Origin: Psococerastis gibbosa
Taxonomy: Eukaryota; Arthropoda; Insecta; Psocodea; Psocidae
Length of the DNA stretch: 64,000 bases
Assembly: GCA_963971405.1 (NCBI GenBank)
Contig: OZ020492.1
Coordinates: 22,164,204 to 22,228,203 of the forward strand
Direction of reading: 5' to 3'
Part shown: piece by piece, positions 32,273 through 43,583 of the stretch
Position numbering within the stretch: position 1 is the stretch's first letter
Layout of the letters: each line of letters starts with the position of its first letter
Translations under genes and position numbers: made by a program
The notes under the pieces: model-generated
Told to the model about the DNA's origin: nothing
Seen by the model: only the letters and a program-made list of their open reading frames with translations
Database searches by the model: none

Positions 32273-32930
32273 ATATAAATACACTGGAACTACACCAGGA
32301 GCGCTAGGGCTGTCGGCAATGGACAAAACCTGATATCTTGGTTATTATGGCAAAAGCGTTCCGTACCATATACACTTACGTGTAAATTTGATGTATTTCA
32401 ATAATTATTTTAATACGATTAATTGACATTTTTTCCTTGTGTAACATTTATTTATTTATTATAGAACATTATTCTATGGTCACACAGGCATTTATGAAGA
32501 TTTATTAATATTTAGCTAGGAATATGTTACTAAGAAATATTGTGTCAAGCAGCAATTTAACAAAAGATATTTAAACTAGTTAGTCCAATCTTACCATGTT
32601 TGTCTATTCAATTGCATTGAGACTAAATTTACAATACAATAAGAATAAGTATAGTCACTCTGGCTAGACCCCATGGATGGATACAGGGAGGCAGCTACCC
32701 CCCTGGATCCCCCCCATGGACAGAGACAGGGGGGCGGGTATCCCCCCACCCCCCTCAAACAAATTTTTTTCGGTTAATCTATTTTATAAGTTAATTTTTA
32801 TAACGCTCTGATTTAATCGATACTACATAGGTTTTTCCTATTTTGACTCACAGCTTCCCCCCCCCCCCCCCCAATGGGCTGGATCCGTCTCTGATCCACC
32901 CACACCTGCATTCGAATTTTTAAATCTCAT
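32273..32930 (-). repeat. Duplicated segment, copy 2 (family B related)
   Basis: Partner of 30492-31118. Here the match continues further into family B (ATTATGCTTACAAGATGTG) up to about 32980. The segment 32089-32272 to its left is the THAP-proximal part of family B (CCACTTCTTGCCATAAT, GTCACGTGACC). Confidence 0.8.
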
Positions 32931-33115
32931 AGCCTACCGTACTTAATATTATGCTTACAAGATGTGAATATTCTGTGTACTGCGGACCCAATTTTTTTTG
33001 TCAAATTGGCAAAAGCTCAGGTCATTCTTTAACTTCATAGTTCATTACTTGACTGTTGTCTTGTATCCCAACTACATTGCAATATACGTACCATATAGCT
33101 TACTTTATTATCGTA

Positions 33116-33501
33116 ATGAGCAAATACAACAAAACAAGACCTCTGAAGGCTTCAGATATCGCCAAACTTCTCGGAAAAGACGAGTTTAGTTCGGACTGTT
33201 CAGAATTCAGCGAATTACGCGAGGAGTCCCCTAGACGAATGTCTAAGTCTCCACAGCATATGCTAGAGTCTCCACCCCATGCTAGTCATTCTAGTTCTTC
33301 CCAATGTTCGGAGGAGGGGGAGCCAATGGACACAGATTTTCACCAAACTGCCGAAGCTCGTTGGTACATATCCAAAGAGTGCGAAGAGATATGGTGCTCT
33401 AAACCAGTGGTTCAAGCGATGAAGATGTTCCGTCTGACCAAATAACTTGGGGAGCACCACGAAAACATGCTGCGAAAAATGTGGCAAAAGTATATATGTA
33501 A
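33116..33501 (+). pseudogene. Ser/Glu-rich protein fragment, unknown
   Basis: Starts ATG at 33116 (MSKYNKTRPLKASDIAKLLG) and runs 109 residues to 33445; the adjacent frame continues with SDEDVPSDQITWGAP to a stop at 33501, so a single indel near 33405 probably broke one protein. It is rich in Ser, Glu and Asp early and basic at the end. Such acidic N-termini occur in several transposases, including piggyBac-like ones, but I see no catalytic motif. It sits in a roughly 740-bp insertion replacing the middle of a family B copy. Confidence 0.35.
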
Positions 33502-33716
33502 AGAGCATAGCTCAGTAATTTGCTGTAATTGTAATTTAAAAAAAAACAAATTAAATTGCATGTTTATTTAAAAACAACCCCTACCTAACAGATTCAATCA
33601 AATGAATGGAAAAAGCTGTCAGGGCTGAGTATATATTTGTGAAAAGACAATAGGAAATCACATAGGAGTCCAATGGACACTGACGGCCGTTAACGTATGT
33701 CAGATTCTCCGGCCAG

Positions 33717-33911
33717 CAGTGTTAAATTTGCCTTATGGTGTTTCGCAGGTTTTGCTATTTTCATTCACAATCAAAACTTAGGTTCCGCAGGACTAGGCCT
33801 ACTTAGGCTATAGGAATTTTTAGCTTCCTAAACGAAGTCAATTTGTAGGCCAGCTAAGGATTTTAAACTTGACTAACTAAAAAATGCCTTGAGGTTGAAA
33901 TAATAATAATA

Positions 33912-33957
<46 letters not shown>
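33717..33957 (-). repeat. Family B fragment with AAT microsatellite
   Basis: Matches family B from AAATTTGCCTTATGGTGTTT to TGCCTTGAGGTTGAAA, followed by a long AAT tract (about 33900-33957). The other half of the same copy resumes at 43549, showing that the LINE between them entered the microsatellite. Confidence 0.75.
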
Positions 33958-33958
<1 letters not shown>

Positions 33959-36900
33959 TTTTTTTTCTTCCCAGCCGGTACCCCCAGCACTGGGAGCATT
34001 TAATAGAAAGAATACAATACAACATTAAAGAAAATAATCGTTTTTACCGGAATACTGCATGTAAGCCCCATAAGGGAGGCTTGTGACAGGATTCGCCAAA
34101 AGACTACAAACAGTTATTATATGGAGTACGAACTACATTATTACAAGTGTAAATAAAATAGTAATAATACAGTTATATAGTAGGTTAAAGTTAAATAAGT
34201 TAAAGTTACCATACATTATCCTGTATAAAATAAAATAAAAATTAATCAAAAGAATTAATCGCCATCATTTAAACAATTTATCAGCCAGTCCCCTAGATTT
34301 CGCTTAACAGCATTGTAGCTATCCAACTCTAGAAGACTGACGGGAATCAAATTAAATACTCGGGGAATTGCCACCTTAAGCTCATGATAGCCATACATAT
34401 TATTATGAGGCAGCTCAATATAATGTTTGTAGGTTGTTCCAGCTCTGCGACTGTACCTAGAAGGATTTATGGTCTTATATTTTGAGTTAAAATAATTCAA
34501 CAATAAAATGGCTTGAGTATGTAATAAAGTTATAGGCAATATACGATATTTCTTAAAGAAAAAAATTGCTGTTTGTTTCACTGTGTAGATTATTGTCAAT
34601 TGTTTTTAAGAGAGAGACCTGCAGGTTCCTAATTCTCTTGGTATAACATTCGGCTGCCGAGCCCCAAGCTACTATTCCGTACCTCAAAATTGACTCAACT
34701 AGAGCTTGGTAAGCGATCAGCTGAATTTTTTTGTTGGTGCCTCTAAGACACGACACAGCAAAAACACAAGATCGCAATTTTCTATATATAAATTCAACAT
34801 GGTGAGACCACCTAAAGCGATCATCAATAACAATCCCTAAGTATGTCTGTACATTAACTTGGTTCAACGTCGTTACACATGCACAAGTTATGGAATCAAA
34901 CGATTTCTTTTGATTTAGATGCAGACAACTCTGGTCATGAAATTTAATTTTTATATTCACATAATCAACTTTCGGTGGACGAATCACCATTACATTGGTT
35001 TTCTTTTCATTTAATATTAGGCCATGATCATGCGCCCACTGATGAAAACAATAAAATTCAGCATTTAATACTTTTAACCCTTCATCAATATCTTTGCATT
35101 GCGTCATAATGACGGTGTCGTCAGCAAATTGAAGAATTTCACAATGTTTAAATATATTCGCCATAGACCGCACGAAGATTAAATAGAGAAGTGGACCTAA
35201 AATTGAACCCTGGGGCACACCTGATTGCTGTTTAGCTGCTGTACTCAAAAAATTCTTTAATTTTACAACCAATTTTCTGTCTTTAAAATAATCTTTAAAC
35301 CAGTTTGTCAGTTTAGAACTGACTCCGATGTTGAATAGTTCCGTTATAATGCCGTTGAAATTCAGTGTGTCAAATGCTTTTTTAAAATCCACATAAATTA
35401 CTAATACAAAGAAATTTCTGTTCAGGTTACCGTTGACATAGTTTGCAAATTCTGGCAAAAGGTGATTTGTAGACAACCCTTTCCTGAAACCGAATTGCTC
35501 ACGAGGGATGATATCGTTTGACTCGAGGTAAATTGTTAATCTCGAAGCTATTACTTTTTCAAGTAGTTCTTCCAAACAACACAAAATAGAAATAGGTCGA
35601 TAGTTTGAGTAGTTATTTCGGGCACCACTTTTAAAAATTGGCTTTACAATTGCAGTTTCAAGGGTGTCCGGGATAATACCAGTATTTAGACTGGCATTAA
35701 CAAATTTCGTAATAACAGGTATGAGAATATTAATATTTCTTAATATATCGCTAAGGCAAATAGCATCTATCCCGGCGCTCTGATTTTTTTTCATGTTGTT
35801 CAAAAAATTTTTAATTTCGTCTTTGCTTATATGATCTACAATTTCAAACCTTGAGGAAAGTATATTCGCAACTAAATCGGATTCAGGAAGGGTATCAACA
35901 TGACATTCATGAATTATACCGTTAACACCACTAGAAAATGTTTCGCAGAAATGATTGGCGATTTGACTGAGAGACGTATCATCCCTCAAAAATTGTTTTT
36001 CAATAAAGGTATCTGTATCTTTTCTAGGGTTTTTTCCTCTTATTTTATTAATTTCAGCCCAAGTGTCCTTATTGTTGCTGTTTTTCACCGAAGTAAATTT
36101 TTCTTTATAAAAGGCAGCCTTAGCCTTCCTAATTTCCTTTGTTACTTGGTTTCTAAATTAGTTATACAATTCTCTCTGATGAGGATCAGATAAATTTAAT
36201 TTAGCCATAACATCTCTTTCCTGCAATTTATCTAATAATTCTTTAGTCATCCAATCTTTCCTAGGCGTGTACCTTCTCCTTTTAAAGGTAACAGATTTTT
36301 GCGATGCTTGTTTACACTTAGAAAGAATAGAATGTAGTTGGTCATAAATATATAAGCAGTCATTAGAGAGTAATAACGATCCAAGATCTTGCTCACTAGC
36401 CTTTAGAATATCATCAAATTTTTGTCTATCAAATATGGTACAAGAGGCCTGGTCATCCTGGCTAGAAGAGTAATGTAGAGGAAACTTTAGAGTGGCCCCA
36501 ACCGTGAAGTGATCAGCCACCATATTTCGAATAACATACGTATCCGCTCGGGACTTTTGGTGAATAAACCTGATAAACACATGGTCCAGACAGGATTTCA
36601 CCCAATGGTCCACAAGAAATGCCTCACGTGTAAAATTACTACTTATTCCCACCAGGAAGCCCTTTAGTGAAAGCATGTCACAGTATTCTTCAGTCACACT
36701 CTTACCATCTTATGTCCCCACATAAAAGTGCATTTCCATACGGCAATTTACTCAAAAACGTATCTAGTTCTGTAATAAAACTAGATTTAGATTTATCAGG
36801 AGGCTAAAACATATAAGCTACAGTTTGCCATTTTTACTTCAAGAGTTACATTTTCAAAACTATCTGTAAGACATTGCAGTACGTGACACGGATAAATATC

Positions 36901-37025
36901 CTTAAGATAAACACATATACCACCTCCATTTCTGTCGCGAAGCCAGAAATACTTATTGTATCCAACCAAATTAAACATTTCCAATATCTCCTTTCTCTCG
37001 TCTACCTCTACAAAAACAATGCAGT

Positions 37026-37412
37026 TGTGGCTTGTCGAAGGACGATGCAATTGAATAGGCAGTGTAGACTTGAATTGGTTTGTATTGCAGTGCTTCGACT
37101 CAAGTTAGAGTAATTTAACACACAGTGGTTACAATATGAGCTGTGAGACGAGAACGATACATGCTTACAATTAATATTGAATTTGATCCAGCCTGCTTCC
37201 ATATAGAAAAACCAACTCTGTGTCCACAGCTAAAGGAGCTGATGAGACACAGAGGGTAGATTAAAGATATTATTGAATAAGAGAAATAAATACGTAAAAG
37301 GAAGATTGAGGAATATTGAATTATCTGAATGTGAACAGCGCCATCTAACGGGAAAAAGGTGAAGCTGGAAGCAGACTGGTTATTACACATGTGGGACTAA
37401 GTGGTCCCCACA
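37026..37412 (-). repeat. 3' LTR of the Ty3/Gypsy element
   Basis: Same length and sequence as 41896-42282. Its - strand start is TGTGGGGACCAC. The 387-bp size is within the usual range for Ty3/Gypsy LTRs. Short frames inside are incidental. Confidence 0.95.
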
Positions 37413-37423
37413 TTACCCCCCTC

Positions 37424-40400
37424 CTAAGACTGGAAGTCGGAGAAATGTCGTGGAACGTGGACGTGACGACCTGAGCGAGTGGTGCGAGTCGGTGGTGTCG
37501 GCACGACGTCAGTGGCAGGAAGTGGTGAGGAGACCTTCTCCTGAGGTTTATCTTGAGCAGGATGCTGATGCGGGGGGTTGATCGTAGACTGGTGAGACGG
37601 TTCGTCTGTACTGGCATTAATGTAGGCCGGCTTGACCCTGTCCATTGACACAGTAACCGCACGACCGCGGCTTGAAATCGTAACTGTTTTGTCGGTGCGA
37701 CTTAACACAGGGAATGGTCCCGCATAAGGACGTTCGAGGGAAGCACGGACGTGGTCTTGTCTCACGAAAACGTGCGTGGCCTTGGCAAGGTCTTGTGGGA
37801 TGAATGTTTGATGAGCCCCGTGTCTCTTGACGCGAGTGGGGCGTAGTGAGTCGAATTTCCTTCGAAGTGAGATGAGAGTGTCCGCCGGACTCTGATTTGA
37901 AGGAGGAGTTGTCAGCATCTGTCCTGGTAGTCTTAATGGTTCACCATAGACCAGATCTGCTGGAGAAGCTTGAAGATCTTTCTTAAGAGTGGCGCGCATG
38001 CCCAGTAAAACTAGCGGAAGGGCTTCCGTCCATTTGTCATTGGCATGACACATAATGGAGGCTTTGAGTGAGCGGTGCATACGCTCTACCATGCCGTTGG
38101 ATGCAGGGTGGTAACTGGTAGTCCGTGCATGGTGAAATCCGCATAATCGGGCCAGGTCAGCAAACAAATGGCTCTCAAACTGTCGGCCGCGATCTGTAGT
38201 AATTGTCTCCGGGCACCCAAACCGGCTGATCCAGCAGGAAATGAGGGTTCTGGCGACGTTTTCGGCGGTGATGTTCACCATAGGAGCGGCTTCCGGCCAT
38301 CGCGTGAAACGGTCAACGAGTGTTAACAAATACGTGTAGCCTTCCGACGGTGGTAATGGGCCTACAATGTCGAGGTGTATGTGCTGAAACCGTCGGTCAG
38401 GCTGAGTAAAGGTTCCAATCGCAGTGAGGGTGTGTCGATGTATCTTGGACAATTGACAGTTGACACACAGACGAGCCCAAGCGCGGCAATCCTTACGGAT
38501 AGAAGGCCATATGTAGCGTTGGGCAACCAGGTTAGCAGACGCTGCTATTCCTGGGTGATGTAGGCTGTGTAGGTGCTCGAAAAGTTGTCGACGTAATGGT
38601 TTGGGCACAAATGGGCGTTGTATGTCTTGACTAGAATCGCACGTAAGGACTGAATCAGAGCCCGGAATGGGAACATCAACGAGGATGAGGGACGTCTTTC
38701 TACTGGACCGAAGCTCTTTGAGTTCTCTGTCGTCTTTCTGAGCAGAAGAAAGTTGCTCAGGAGATACGGGAGTAGAGATTGCTTCGATTCTTGAGAATGC
38801 ATCAGCGGCCAAGTTGTCCTGCCCAGCGATGTATTGGATGTCCGTGGTGAATTGAGAGACGAATTCCATTTGCCGCATTTGGCGAGGTGAGCAACTTGTT
38901 TTTGGATTCTGAAAAGCGTGCGTCAACGGTTTGTGATCGGTATACACGACAAAAGCGCGCGCTTCTAGCAGGTAACGGAAATGACGAATGGCGTCGTGTA
39001 CCGCAAGCAATTCGCGATCGTAGGCGGACCATGTTCGTTGGTTTTCTTTAAGTTTCTGCGAGAAGAATGCCAATGGCTGCCAATGATCGTTGATCCGTTG
39101 TTGGACTGTAGCTCCGATACTGGTGTCTGATGCATCTGTGACTAGTGCAATCGGAGCCGTATGATCTGGATGCGCGAGTAGGGTGATGCGTGCCAGACTG
39201 TGTTTGCATGAGCTGAAAGCTTCGGTAAGCTTTGTTGTCCATGGTATCGTAGCGTTCCCTTTTACCTTGTCTCCAGATAACAACGTGTTGAGTGGTGCTT
39301 GTTCGTTGGCTGCATTTGGTAGGAACCGGCGGTAGTAGTTAATCATGCCAAGGAAACGGCGTAGATCTTTGAATGTCTTTGGAAGAGGGTATTCAGTGAG
39401 TGCCTTTACCCTGTCTGGTAGGGCTTGTGTGCCTTCTGCTGACACGAGGTAACCAAGAAAGCTGATTGACCCAACGCCGAGGGTACACTTGCTAGGATTA
39501 ATGACTAGGCCATATTCTCGGAATCGTTGGAAGAGTTGACGTAGGTGTGATTCGTGCTCCTGCTTATCACTCGATGCAACCAGTACGTCGTCGATGTATG
39601 AATATGCCCACGGGAGGTCGCGTAGGATGTTATCCATGAAGCGTTGGAAGGTTTGAGCAGCATTGCGAAGACCGAATGTCATGAATGGGAATTCGAAAAG
39701 GCCGAACGGAGTATTTATTGCTGTCTTTGGAATGTCACCATTGGAAACTGGTATCTGGGTGAATGCTTTGACCAGGTCTATTTTGCTGAATACGGTTTTT
39801 CCTCGCAATTCTGCACTGAAATCTGCGATGTGGCGGACTGGGTACGCGTCAGGAATTGTTCGAGCATTGAGCCGTCTGTAGTCCCCGCATGGGCGCCATG
39901 AATGGTCGCTTTTAGGTACTAGGTGTAATGGTGAGGCCCATGGGCTGTCGGACGGACGACATACGCCGGTCTGGATCATGTCGTTGAACTCCTTTTTGGC
40001 GATAATAAACTTGTCCGGGGCCAACCGGCGTGGGCGAGCGGAGACGGGAGGTCCGTCTGTCGTTCTAATGTAGTGGACCGTGGAGTGTTTGACCTGGTCT
40101 GTGGGTTGTCTCGGCCGCGTGAGGTCGCTAAACTCCTCAATTATTACTTTTAGACTGGCCGGGGTACTGTGCGGTATTGTTAAGGTAGAAACGCTAGGTT
40201 GCTTGGAGGGGCTTTGACACAGGTTCGCCTTGCGATGCGTTGTCCCGTCGATCAGCTTTGAGTTCTGGAGATCCACCAGCAAATTAGAGGCTGCGAGAAA
40301 GTCTGCACCGATGATGGGTTGCGTGACATCGGCAATGATGAAATTCCAACGGAAACTGCGTCGTAATCCCAGGTCCAGTTGTTGAGCTGTTGTTCCGTAC

Positions 40401-40687
40401 GTATTGATGATTGTGCCATTGGCGGCAGTCAGCTCGAGTTGAGTACGACGGAGCGGTAGGTTGAGACGGGCACGTGGAAAAACGCAGATGTCGGACCCTG
40501 TGTCAATGAGATAACGTATCTTGGTGCAAGGGTCCGTGATAAGAAGGCGATGTGAGGTTTTAAGCAGGTGTGTAGTGGCGCAGGCAGGCCCTGCCTTTAC
40601 TGGCTGCGATCGTCGTTTTTCGGAAATCTGCATGGCTGCTGGCACTTTCTGGCCTTCCTCCCATAGGTTTGGTGGTAAAAACACCAA
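37424..40687 (-). CDS. Ty3/Gypsy Pol polyprotein
   Basis: A 1087-residue open frame in the -1 frame relative to gag, overlapping it by 91 bases, so it would be made by -1 frameshifting. In order: aspartic protease (DTGSD, residues 62-66), reverse transcriptase (about 190-440; [11 protein letters not shown] and catalytic YIDDV at 364-368), RNase H (about 510-635; TDASD at 517), and integrase (zinc finger H706/H710 or H711 with C741 and C744; catalytic D773, D832 and E868). The C-terminal tail is Pro/Thr/Arg-rich. A candidate slippery site is G-AAA-AAC at 40621-40615. The first Met of the frame is not expected to be a real start. Retrotransposition occurs in virus-like particles. All catalytic residues that I looked for are present. 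Confidence 0.9.
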   Translation of the reverse strand: MVFLPPNLWEEGQKVPAAMQISEKRRSQPVKAGPACATTHLLKTSHRLLITDPCTKIRYLIDTGSDICVFPRARLNLPLRRTQLELTAANGTIINTYGTTAQQLDLGLRRSFRWNFIIADVTQPIIGADFLAASNLLVDLQNSKLIDGTTHRKANLCQSPSKQPSVSTLTIPHSTPASLKVIIEEFSDLTRPRQPTDQVKHSTVHYIRTTDGPPVSARPRRLAPDKFIIAKKEFNDMIQTGVCRPSDSPWASPLHLVPKSDHSWRPCGDYRRLNARTIPDAYPVRHIADFSAELRGKTVFSKIDLVKAFTQIPVSNGDIPKTAINTPFGLFEFPFMTFGLRNAAQTFQRFMDNILRDLPWAYSYIDDVLVASSDKQEHESHLRQLFQRFREYGLVINPSKCTLGVGSISFLGYLVSAEGTQALPDRVKALTEYPLPKTFKDLRRFLGMINYYRRFLPNAANEQAPLNTLLSGDKVKGNATIPWTTKLTEAFSSCKHSLARITLLAHPDHTAPIALVTDASDTSIGATVQQRINDHWQPLAFFSQKLKENQRTWSAYDRELLAVHDAIRHFRYLLEARAFVVYTDHKPLTHAFQNPKTSCSPRQMRQMEFVSQFTTDIQYIAGQDNLAADAFSRIEAISTPVSPEQLSSAQKDDRELKELRSSRKTSLILVDVPIPGSDSVLTCDSSQDIQRPFVPKPLRRQLFEHLHSLHHPGIAASANLVAQRYIWPSIRKDCRAWARLCVNCQLSKIHRHTLTAIGTFTQPDRRFQHIHLDIVGPLPPSEGYTYLLTLVDRFTRWPEAAPMVNITAENVARTLISCWISRFGCPETITTDRGRQFESHLFADLARLCGFHHARTTSYHPASNGMVERMHRSLKASIMCHANDKWTEALPLVLLGMRATLKKDLQASPADLVYGEPLRLPGQMLTTPPSNQSPADTLISLRRKFDSLRPTRVKRHGAHQTFIPQDLAKATHVFVRQDHVRASLERPYAGPFPVLSRTDKTVTISSRGRAVTVSMDRVKPAYINASTDEPSHQSTINPPHQHPAQDKPQEKVSSPLPATDVVPTPPTRTTRSGRHVHVPRHFSDFQS

Positions 40688-42072
40688 GTTGGGTCTTGTT
40701 TAGGCGCTGGTGAACGGAACTGGCGCTGGAACCGTGGCTGTGTGGCACGTTGTCCGTATCTGTCGGCGAACTGTGCCTGTAGAGCCGCGACGTTCTCTGT
40801 TAACGTCTTCAATAGGTCCACAGGGGCCATTGTGCACTCAAGAATCCGGTCACGTGTTGCTGAATTGATGGTGGCCATCTTGTCGGCGAGGTTCGCGACG
40901 TCACCTAGTGACAGGTGATCATGACCGATGATTGCCAATTGTATAGCGTGCGGGAGGCGAGACGTCCAAATGGTGCGTAAAACAGAGTCTGATATGGCTT
41001 TCTCTGCGAGGGCCCGCAGTCTCCGGAGAAAAGAGCTGGGAGTTCTGTCCCCTATGTCTTCCGACATTAGTAGCTGAATGCGACTGCTTGCTGGAAGACT
41101 CATTCGTTGGATTAACTGCGTTTTTAGCTCAGTGTATGGGTTTACTGGTACTGGGGCAGCTAACAAATCTGAGATCTCGCTGAGGGTACTTTGGTCGAGC
41201 GCTGAAAGGACGTGGTAATATTTCGTCGTTTCCATTGTGACCCCAGCAAGTGCGAACTGAGCCTCCGCTTGAGTGAACCACAGTGCCGGTGACAGGTTGG
41301 CCGACTGTGTCCAGAAGGGTGGAAGCTTGACCGAGACTGCCATCGTACTAGCAGGGCCTGTCATCTTGGTTGTAGCCGTGGGTGTCGGTGTTGTGGCTGT
41401 AGCAGTTGTAGCTGTAGCGGTTGTAGCTGTAGCGGTCGTAGCTGTAGCGGTTGTAGCTGTAGCGGTCGTAGCTGTAGCGGTTGTGGCTGTGGTCTGCGGC
41501 ATCTTGCAGGTTGTGGCTGTGCTGCTGCGGTGAATGTAGCTGCTCCGGGGTGGTTTCCACCGCCTATGGCCGGATGAGACGTTCTGGAGGCTGGAACTGG
41601 AACTGGAACGGGCTGGAACTGGCTGGAAGCTGGAACTGGCTGGAACTGGAACTGGCTGGAACTGGCTGGAACTGGAACTGGCTGGAAGCTGGAAGCTGGA
41701 ACTGGCTGGAACTGGAGCTGGCTGGAACTGGAGCTGGCTGGAACTGGCTGGAATTGGCTGGAACTGGAATTGGCTGGAACTGGAACTGGCTGGAACTGGA
41801 ACTGGCTGGAACTGGAACTGGCTGGAACTGGAGCTGGAACTGGAGCTGGAACTGGAATCTGGAAGGCTGCTTGTTCCGTTGTCGAGGGTCACCAATGTGG
41901 CTTGTCGAAGGACGATGCAATTGAATAGGCAGTGTAGACTTGAATTGGTTTGTATTGCAGTGCTTCGACTCAAGTTAGAGTAATTTAACACACAGTGGTT
42001 ACAATATGAGCTGTGAGACGAGAACGATACATGCTTACAATTAATATTGAATTTGATCCAGCCTGCTTCCAT
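40597..42072 (-). CDS. Ty3/Gypsy Gag with in-frame repeat leader
   Basis: The open frame is 491 codons from an ATG inside the 5' LTR, passing through the primer site. The conserved Gag itself starts later, probably at 41364 or 41343 ([11 protein letters not shown]), giving about 255 residues. It contains the capsid-like block [15 protein letters not shown] and a C-terminal zinc knuckle of the form C-x2-H-x10-C-x3-C ([18 protein letters not shown]). Between the LTR and that start are two low-complexity arrays: Gln/Phe/Pro/Ser-rich and Ala/Thr-rich, both of unit lengths divisible by three, which keep the frame open. Whether the long N-terminal part is ever translated is uncertain. Gag ends 91 bases inside Pol. 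Confidence 0.8.
   Translation of the reverse strand: MEAGWIKFNINCKHVSFSSHSSYCNHCVLNYSNLSRSTAIQTNSSLHCLFNCIVLRQATLVTLDNGTSSLPDSSSSSSSSSSSSQFQFQPVPVPASSSSSQFQFQPIPASSSQLQFQPAPVPASSSFQLPASSSSSQFQPVPVPASSSFQPVPARSSSSSSLQNVSSGHRRWKPPRSSYIHRSSTATTCKMPQTTATTATATTATATTATATTATATTATATTATATTPTPTATTKMTGPASTMAVSVKLPPFWTQSANLSPALWFTQAEAQFALAGVTMETTKYYHVLSALDQSTLSEISDLLAAPVPVNPYTELKTQLIQRMSLPASSRIQLLMSEDIGDRTPSSFLRRLRALAEKAISDSVLRTIWTSRLPHAIQLAIIGHDHLSLGDVANLADKMATINSATRDRILECTMAPVDLLKTLTENVAALQAQFADRYGQRATQPRFQRQFRSPAPKQDPTWCFYHQTYGRKARKCQQPCRFPKNDDRSQ
41385..41870 (-). repeat. Two minisatellites in the Ty3/Gypsy leader
   Basis: 41385-41485 is a 15-bp tandem repeat (GTAGCTGTAGCGGTT with small variants). 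41585-41870 is a hexamer-based repeat of GGAACT and GGCTGG units. Both are stop-free in the gag frame on the - strand and lie upstream of the conserved Gag start. Confidence 0.85.
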
Positions 42073-42282
42073 ATAGAAAAACCAACTCTGTGTCCACAGC
42101 TAAAGGAGCTGATGAGACACAGAGGGTAGATTAAAGATATTATTGAATAAGAGAAATAAATACGTAAAAGGAAGATTGAGGAATATTGAATTATCTGAAT
42201 GTGAACAGCGCCATCTAACGGGAAAAAGGTGAAGCTGGAAGCAGACTGGTTATTACACATGTGGGACTAAGTGGTCCCCACA
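41896..42282 (-). repeat. 5' LTR of the Ty3/Gypsy element
   Basis: Right-hand copy, 4870 bp from its partner at every compared position. It would hold the promoter for the element RNA. No difference from the 3' LTR was seen. Confidence 0.95.
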
Positions 42283-42631
42283 CAGTCAATAAGAAATAAA
42301 ACATTATTGAAATACAATTTAAATCTATCCCAGTTTGTGCGGATTTTTCGTATATTAATGGACAGTATTGAAAAGGTGTTTGTGCCTCGTGTCGAGACAT
42401 GTAGGCCCATTCCAGCTCTTGCAAAGTGGGGCTTGGCGAGTAAATTTCCTGCTTGCCGGTGAAAACATTCTGGAACAGTATCGTACACTTCTTCCTTTAT
42501 CAGGTCTGATTCTGGATCAGTAATAAAGTAAAAATTCTTATCCATAAAAATTGGCATAACATGTTAAGTTCACAACACCCACACAAAAGTAGGCTACAGG
42601 ACTCGCGCTTCTGCATCCTATTGGAGTGAAA

Positions 42632-43432
42632 TTATTGTAATTTGTATATATCCTCCAAGGATCGAATTCTCTTGGGGACACTTTTTTCGTCTTTTTTTGT
42701 GAAGACCCTTCCATTTTTAAACCAAACAAATTTGTAGTTAAGTTGCTTAGCCTTCTTCCTCGCTTCCCAGAATATCATCTTGTAGAATTTGGTCATATGT
42801 TCATACACGAAGATCGCTTTAGGGTGTGGGCGAGTTTTACTTTTTAGCAAAAGCTCATTTCTAAGGTTAGGGTCATTCACACGGACTTTGATTGGAGCGG
42901 TGGTATTATTCTTTGTCGCAATTCGAAACACTGAGAGTAAGTCGTTTTTGGACACGCTAACCCCTACTTCTCCAGTTATTTTAGATATAACTTTGCTGAA
43001 TAATTCATTGTTAGTCTCTCCTTTAACCGGATCAATGCCATGGATTTCTATAAAATCATTTAAGCAAGACTGCTTCAATTCTTGAATTTCGACATCATGC
43101 AATGATAAAGCCTTATCAACTGCCTTAAATTTCTGGTCATGCTGACTGACCTTTTCCTGCAATTCATCATATTTTTTTCCAATGAACTCGATTGACTGAA
43201 GCACTGAGTCCATTTTTTTTGTTGAGGAAGGAAAAAATTAGTTTCAGATCTGGGTTTGACAAACCATTAATGATTTTATCAAAGTCCTCTTCCTGCTTGT
43301 CTTGCTGCAGTGGAGCCCTACAAAACTGCTTACACCTCCATTTCTCCCTAGAATCTTGGGCTTTTCTGCTTTGGGTGGACTCTGCTACTCCCGCGCACTC
43401 AAAATGATAAATATTTCCACAACCGCAACATT

Positions 43433-43440
<8 letters not shown>
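42632..43440 (-). pseudogene. LINE ORF1 with PHD-like finger, frameshifted
   Basis: From 43213 the - strand gives 193 open codons with a coiled-coil start (QSIEFIGKKYDELQEKVSQH), an LNDFIEIHGI block and IFWEARKKAKQLNYKFVWF, matching the ORF1 class at 4612-5556. Upstream, in the adjacent frame, 43430-43220 encodes a PHD-like finger (CGCGNIYHFEC, then EKWRCKQFC). A run of A residues at about 43214-43220 explains the frame change by one indel. The extreme N-terminus is missing where AAT microsatellite begins near 43433. It may be a pseudogene or, less likely, the indel is a sequencing error. Confidence 0.8.
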
Positions 43441-43467
<27 letters not shown>

Positions 43468-43546
43468 CAATTTTTTTTTTTCCCCCAGCCGGTACCCCCA
43501 GCACTGGGAGCATTTAATAGAAATAAAACAATACAACATTAAAGAA

Positions 43547-43548
<2 letters not shown>
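43468..43548 (-). repeat. Solitary LINE 3' end, 5'-truncated
   Basis: Carries only the last 70-80 bp of the LINE described at 33958-43440 (GGTACCCCCAGCACTGGGAG on the + strand) between two AAT microsatellite tracts. An extremely short truncated insertion. Confidence 0.8.

Positions 43549-43583
<35 letters not shown>

Larger units (their letters stand above)
37026..42282 (-). mobile_element. Ty3/Gypsy retrotransposon, complete and young
   Basis: A 5257-bp element on the - strand. The LTRs at 37026-37412 and 41896-42282 are each 387 bp, begin TGTGG and end CCACA, and appear identical at every position I compared. Flanks are CAGT at 37022-37025 and CAGT at 42283-42286, a 4-bp target duplication. 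The primer binding site TGGTGACCCT follows the 5' LTR by one base (41885-41894), and a polypurine tract AGGAGGGGGG precedes the 3' LTR (about 37415-37424). Gag and Pol are both open. No envelope frame is present. The insertion disrupted the endonuclease of an older LINE. Identity of the LTRs means very recent insertion or recent conversion. Confidence 0.95.
34255..42557 (-). pseudogene. LINE ORF2 (endonuclease-RT), broken and interrupted
   Basis: Segments in order on the - strand are: 42557-42283 and 37020-36796 (endonuclease, with SILSINIRKI and YNKYFWLRDRNGGGI), 36697-36158, 36088-34553 (RT with NYRPISIL, VDFKKAFDTL, SGVPQGSILGP and catalytic FADD, then YLGIVIDDRF) and 34599-34255 (C-terminus, YHELKVAIPRVFN). 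The endonuclease is split by the Ty3/Gypsy element right after FLIDC. There is an in-frame TAA at about 36158 and frameshifts near 36795, 36710 and 34580. The RT core itself is intact over 511 codons. Similar in general organisation to the LINE at 4216-8833 but clearly a different family. Confidence 0.85.
33958..43440 (-). mobile_element. LINE (CR1/Jockey-like) split by a Ty3/Gypsy element
   Basis: On the - strand: truncated ORF1 (43440-42632), ORF2 start (42557-42283), then the Ty3/Gypsy insertion 42282-37026, then the rest of ORF2 (37025-34255), 3' UTR and end (GGGGGTACCGGCTGGG near 33970), and an (ATT)n tail. Both LINE ends touch AAT microsatellite. The last 70 bp of this 3' end recur alone at 43468-43548 and 50067-50133. 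The 3' end contains the small stem CCCAG-TG-CTGGG. The copy is 5'-truncated or damaged within ORF1 and carries stops and frameshifts, so it is much older than the element within it. Confidence 0.85.

Noticed and set aside
41481..41924. A Trp/Asn/Leu/Glu-repeat protein on the + strand
   Set aside because: It is the antisense reading of the Ty3/Gypsy leader minisatellite.
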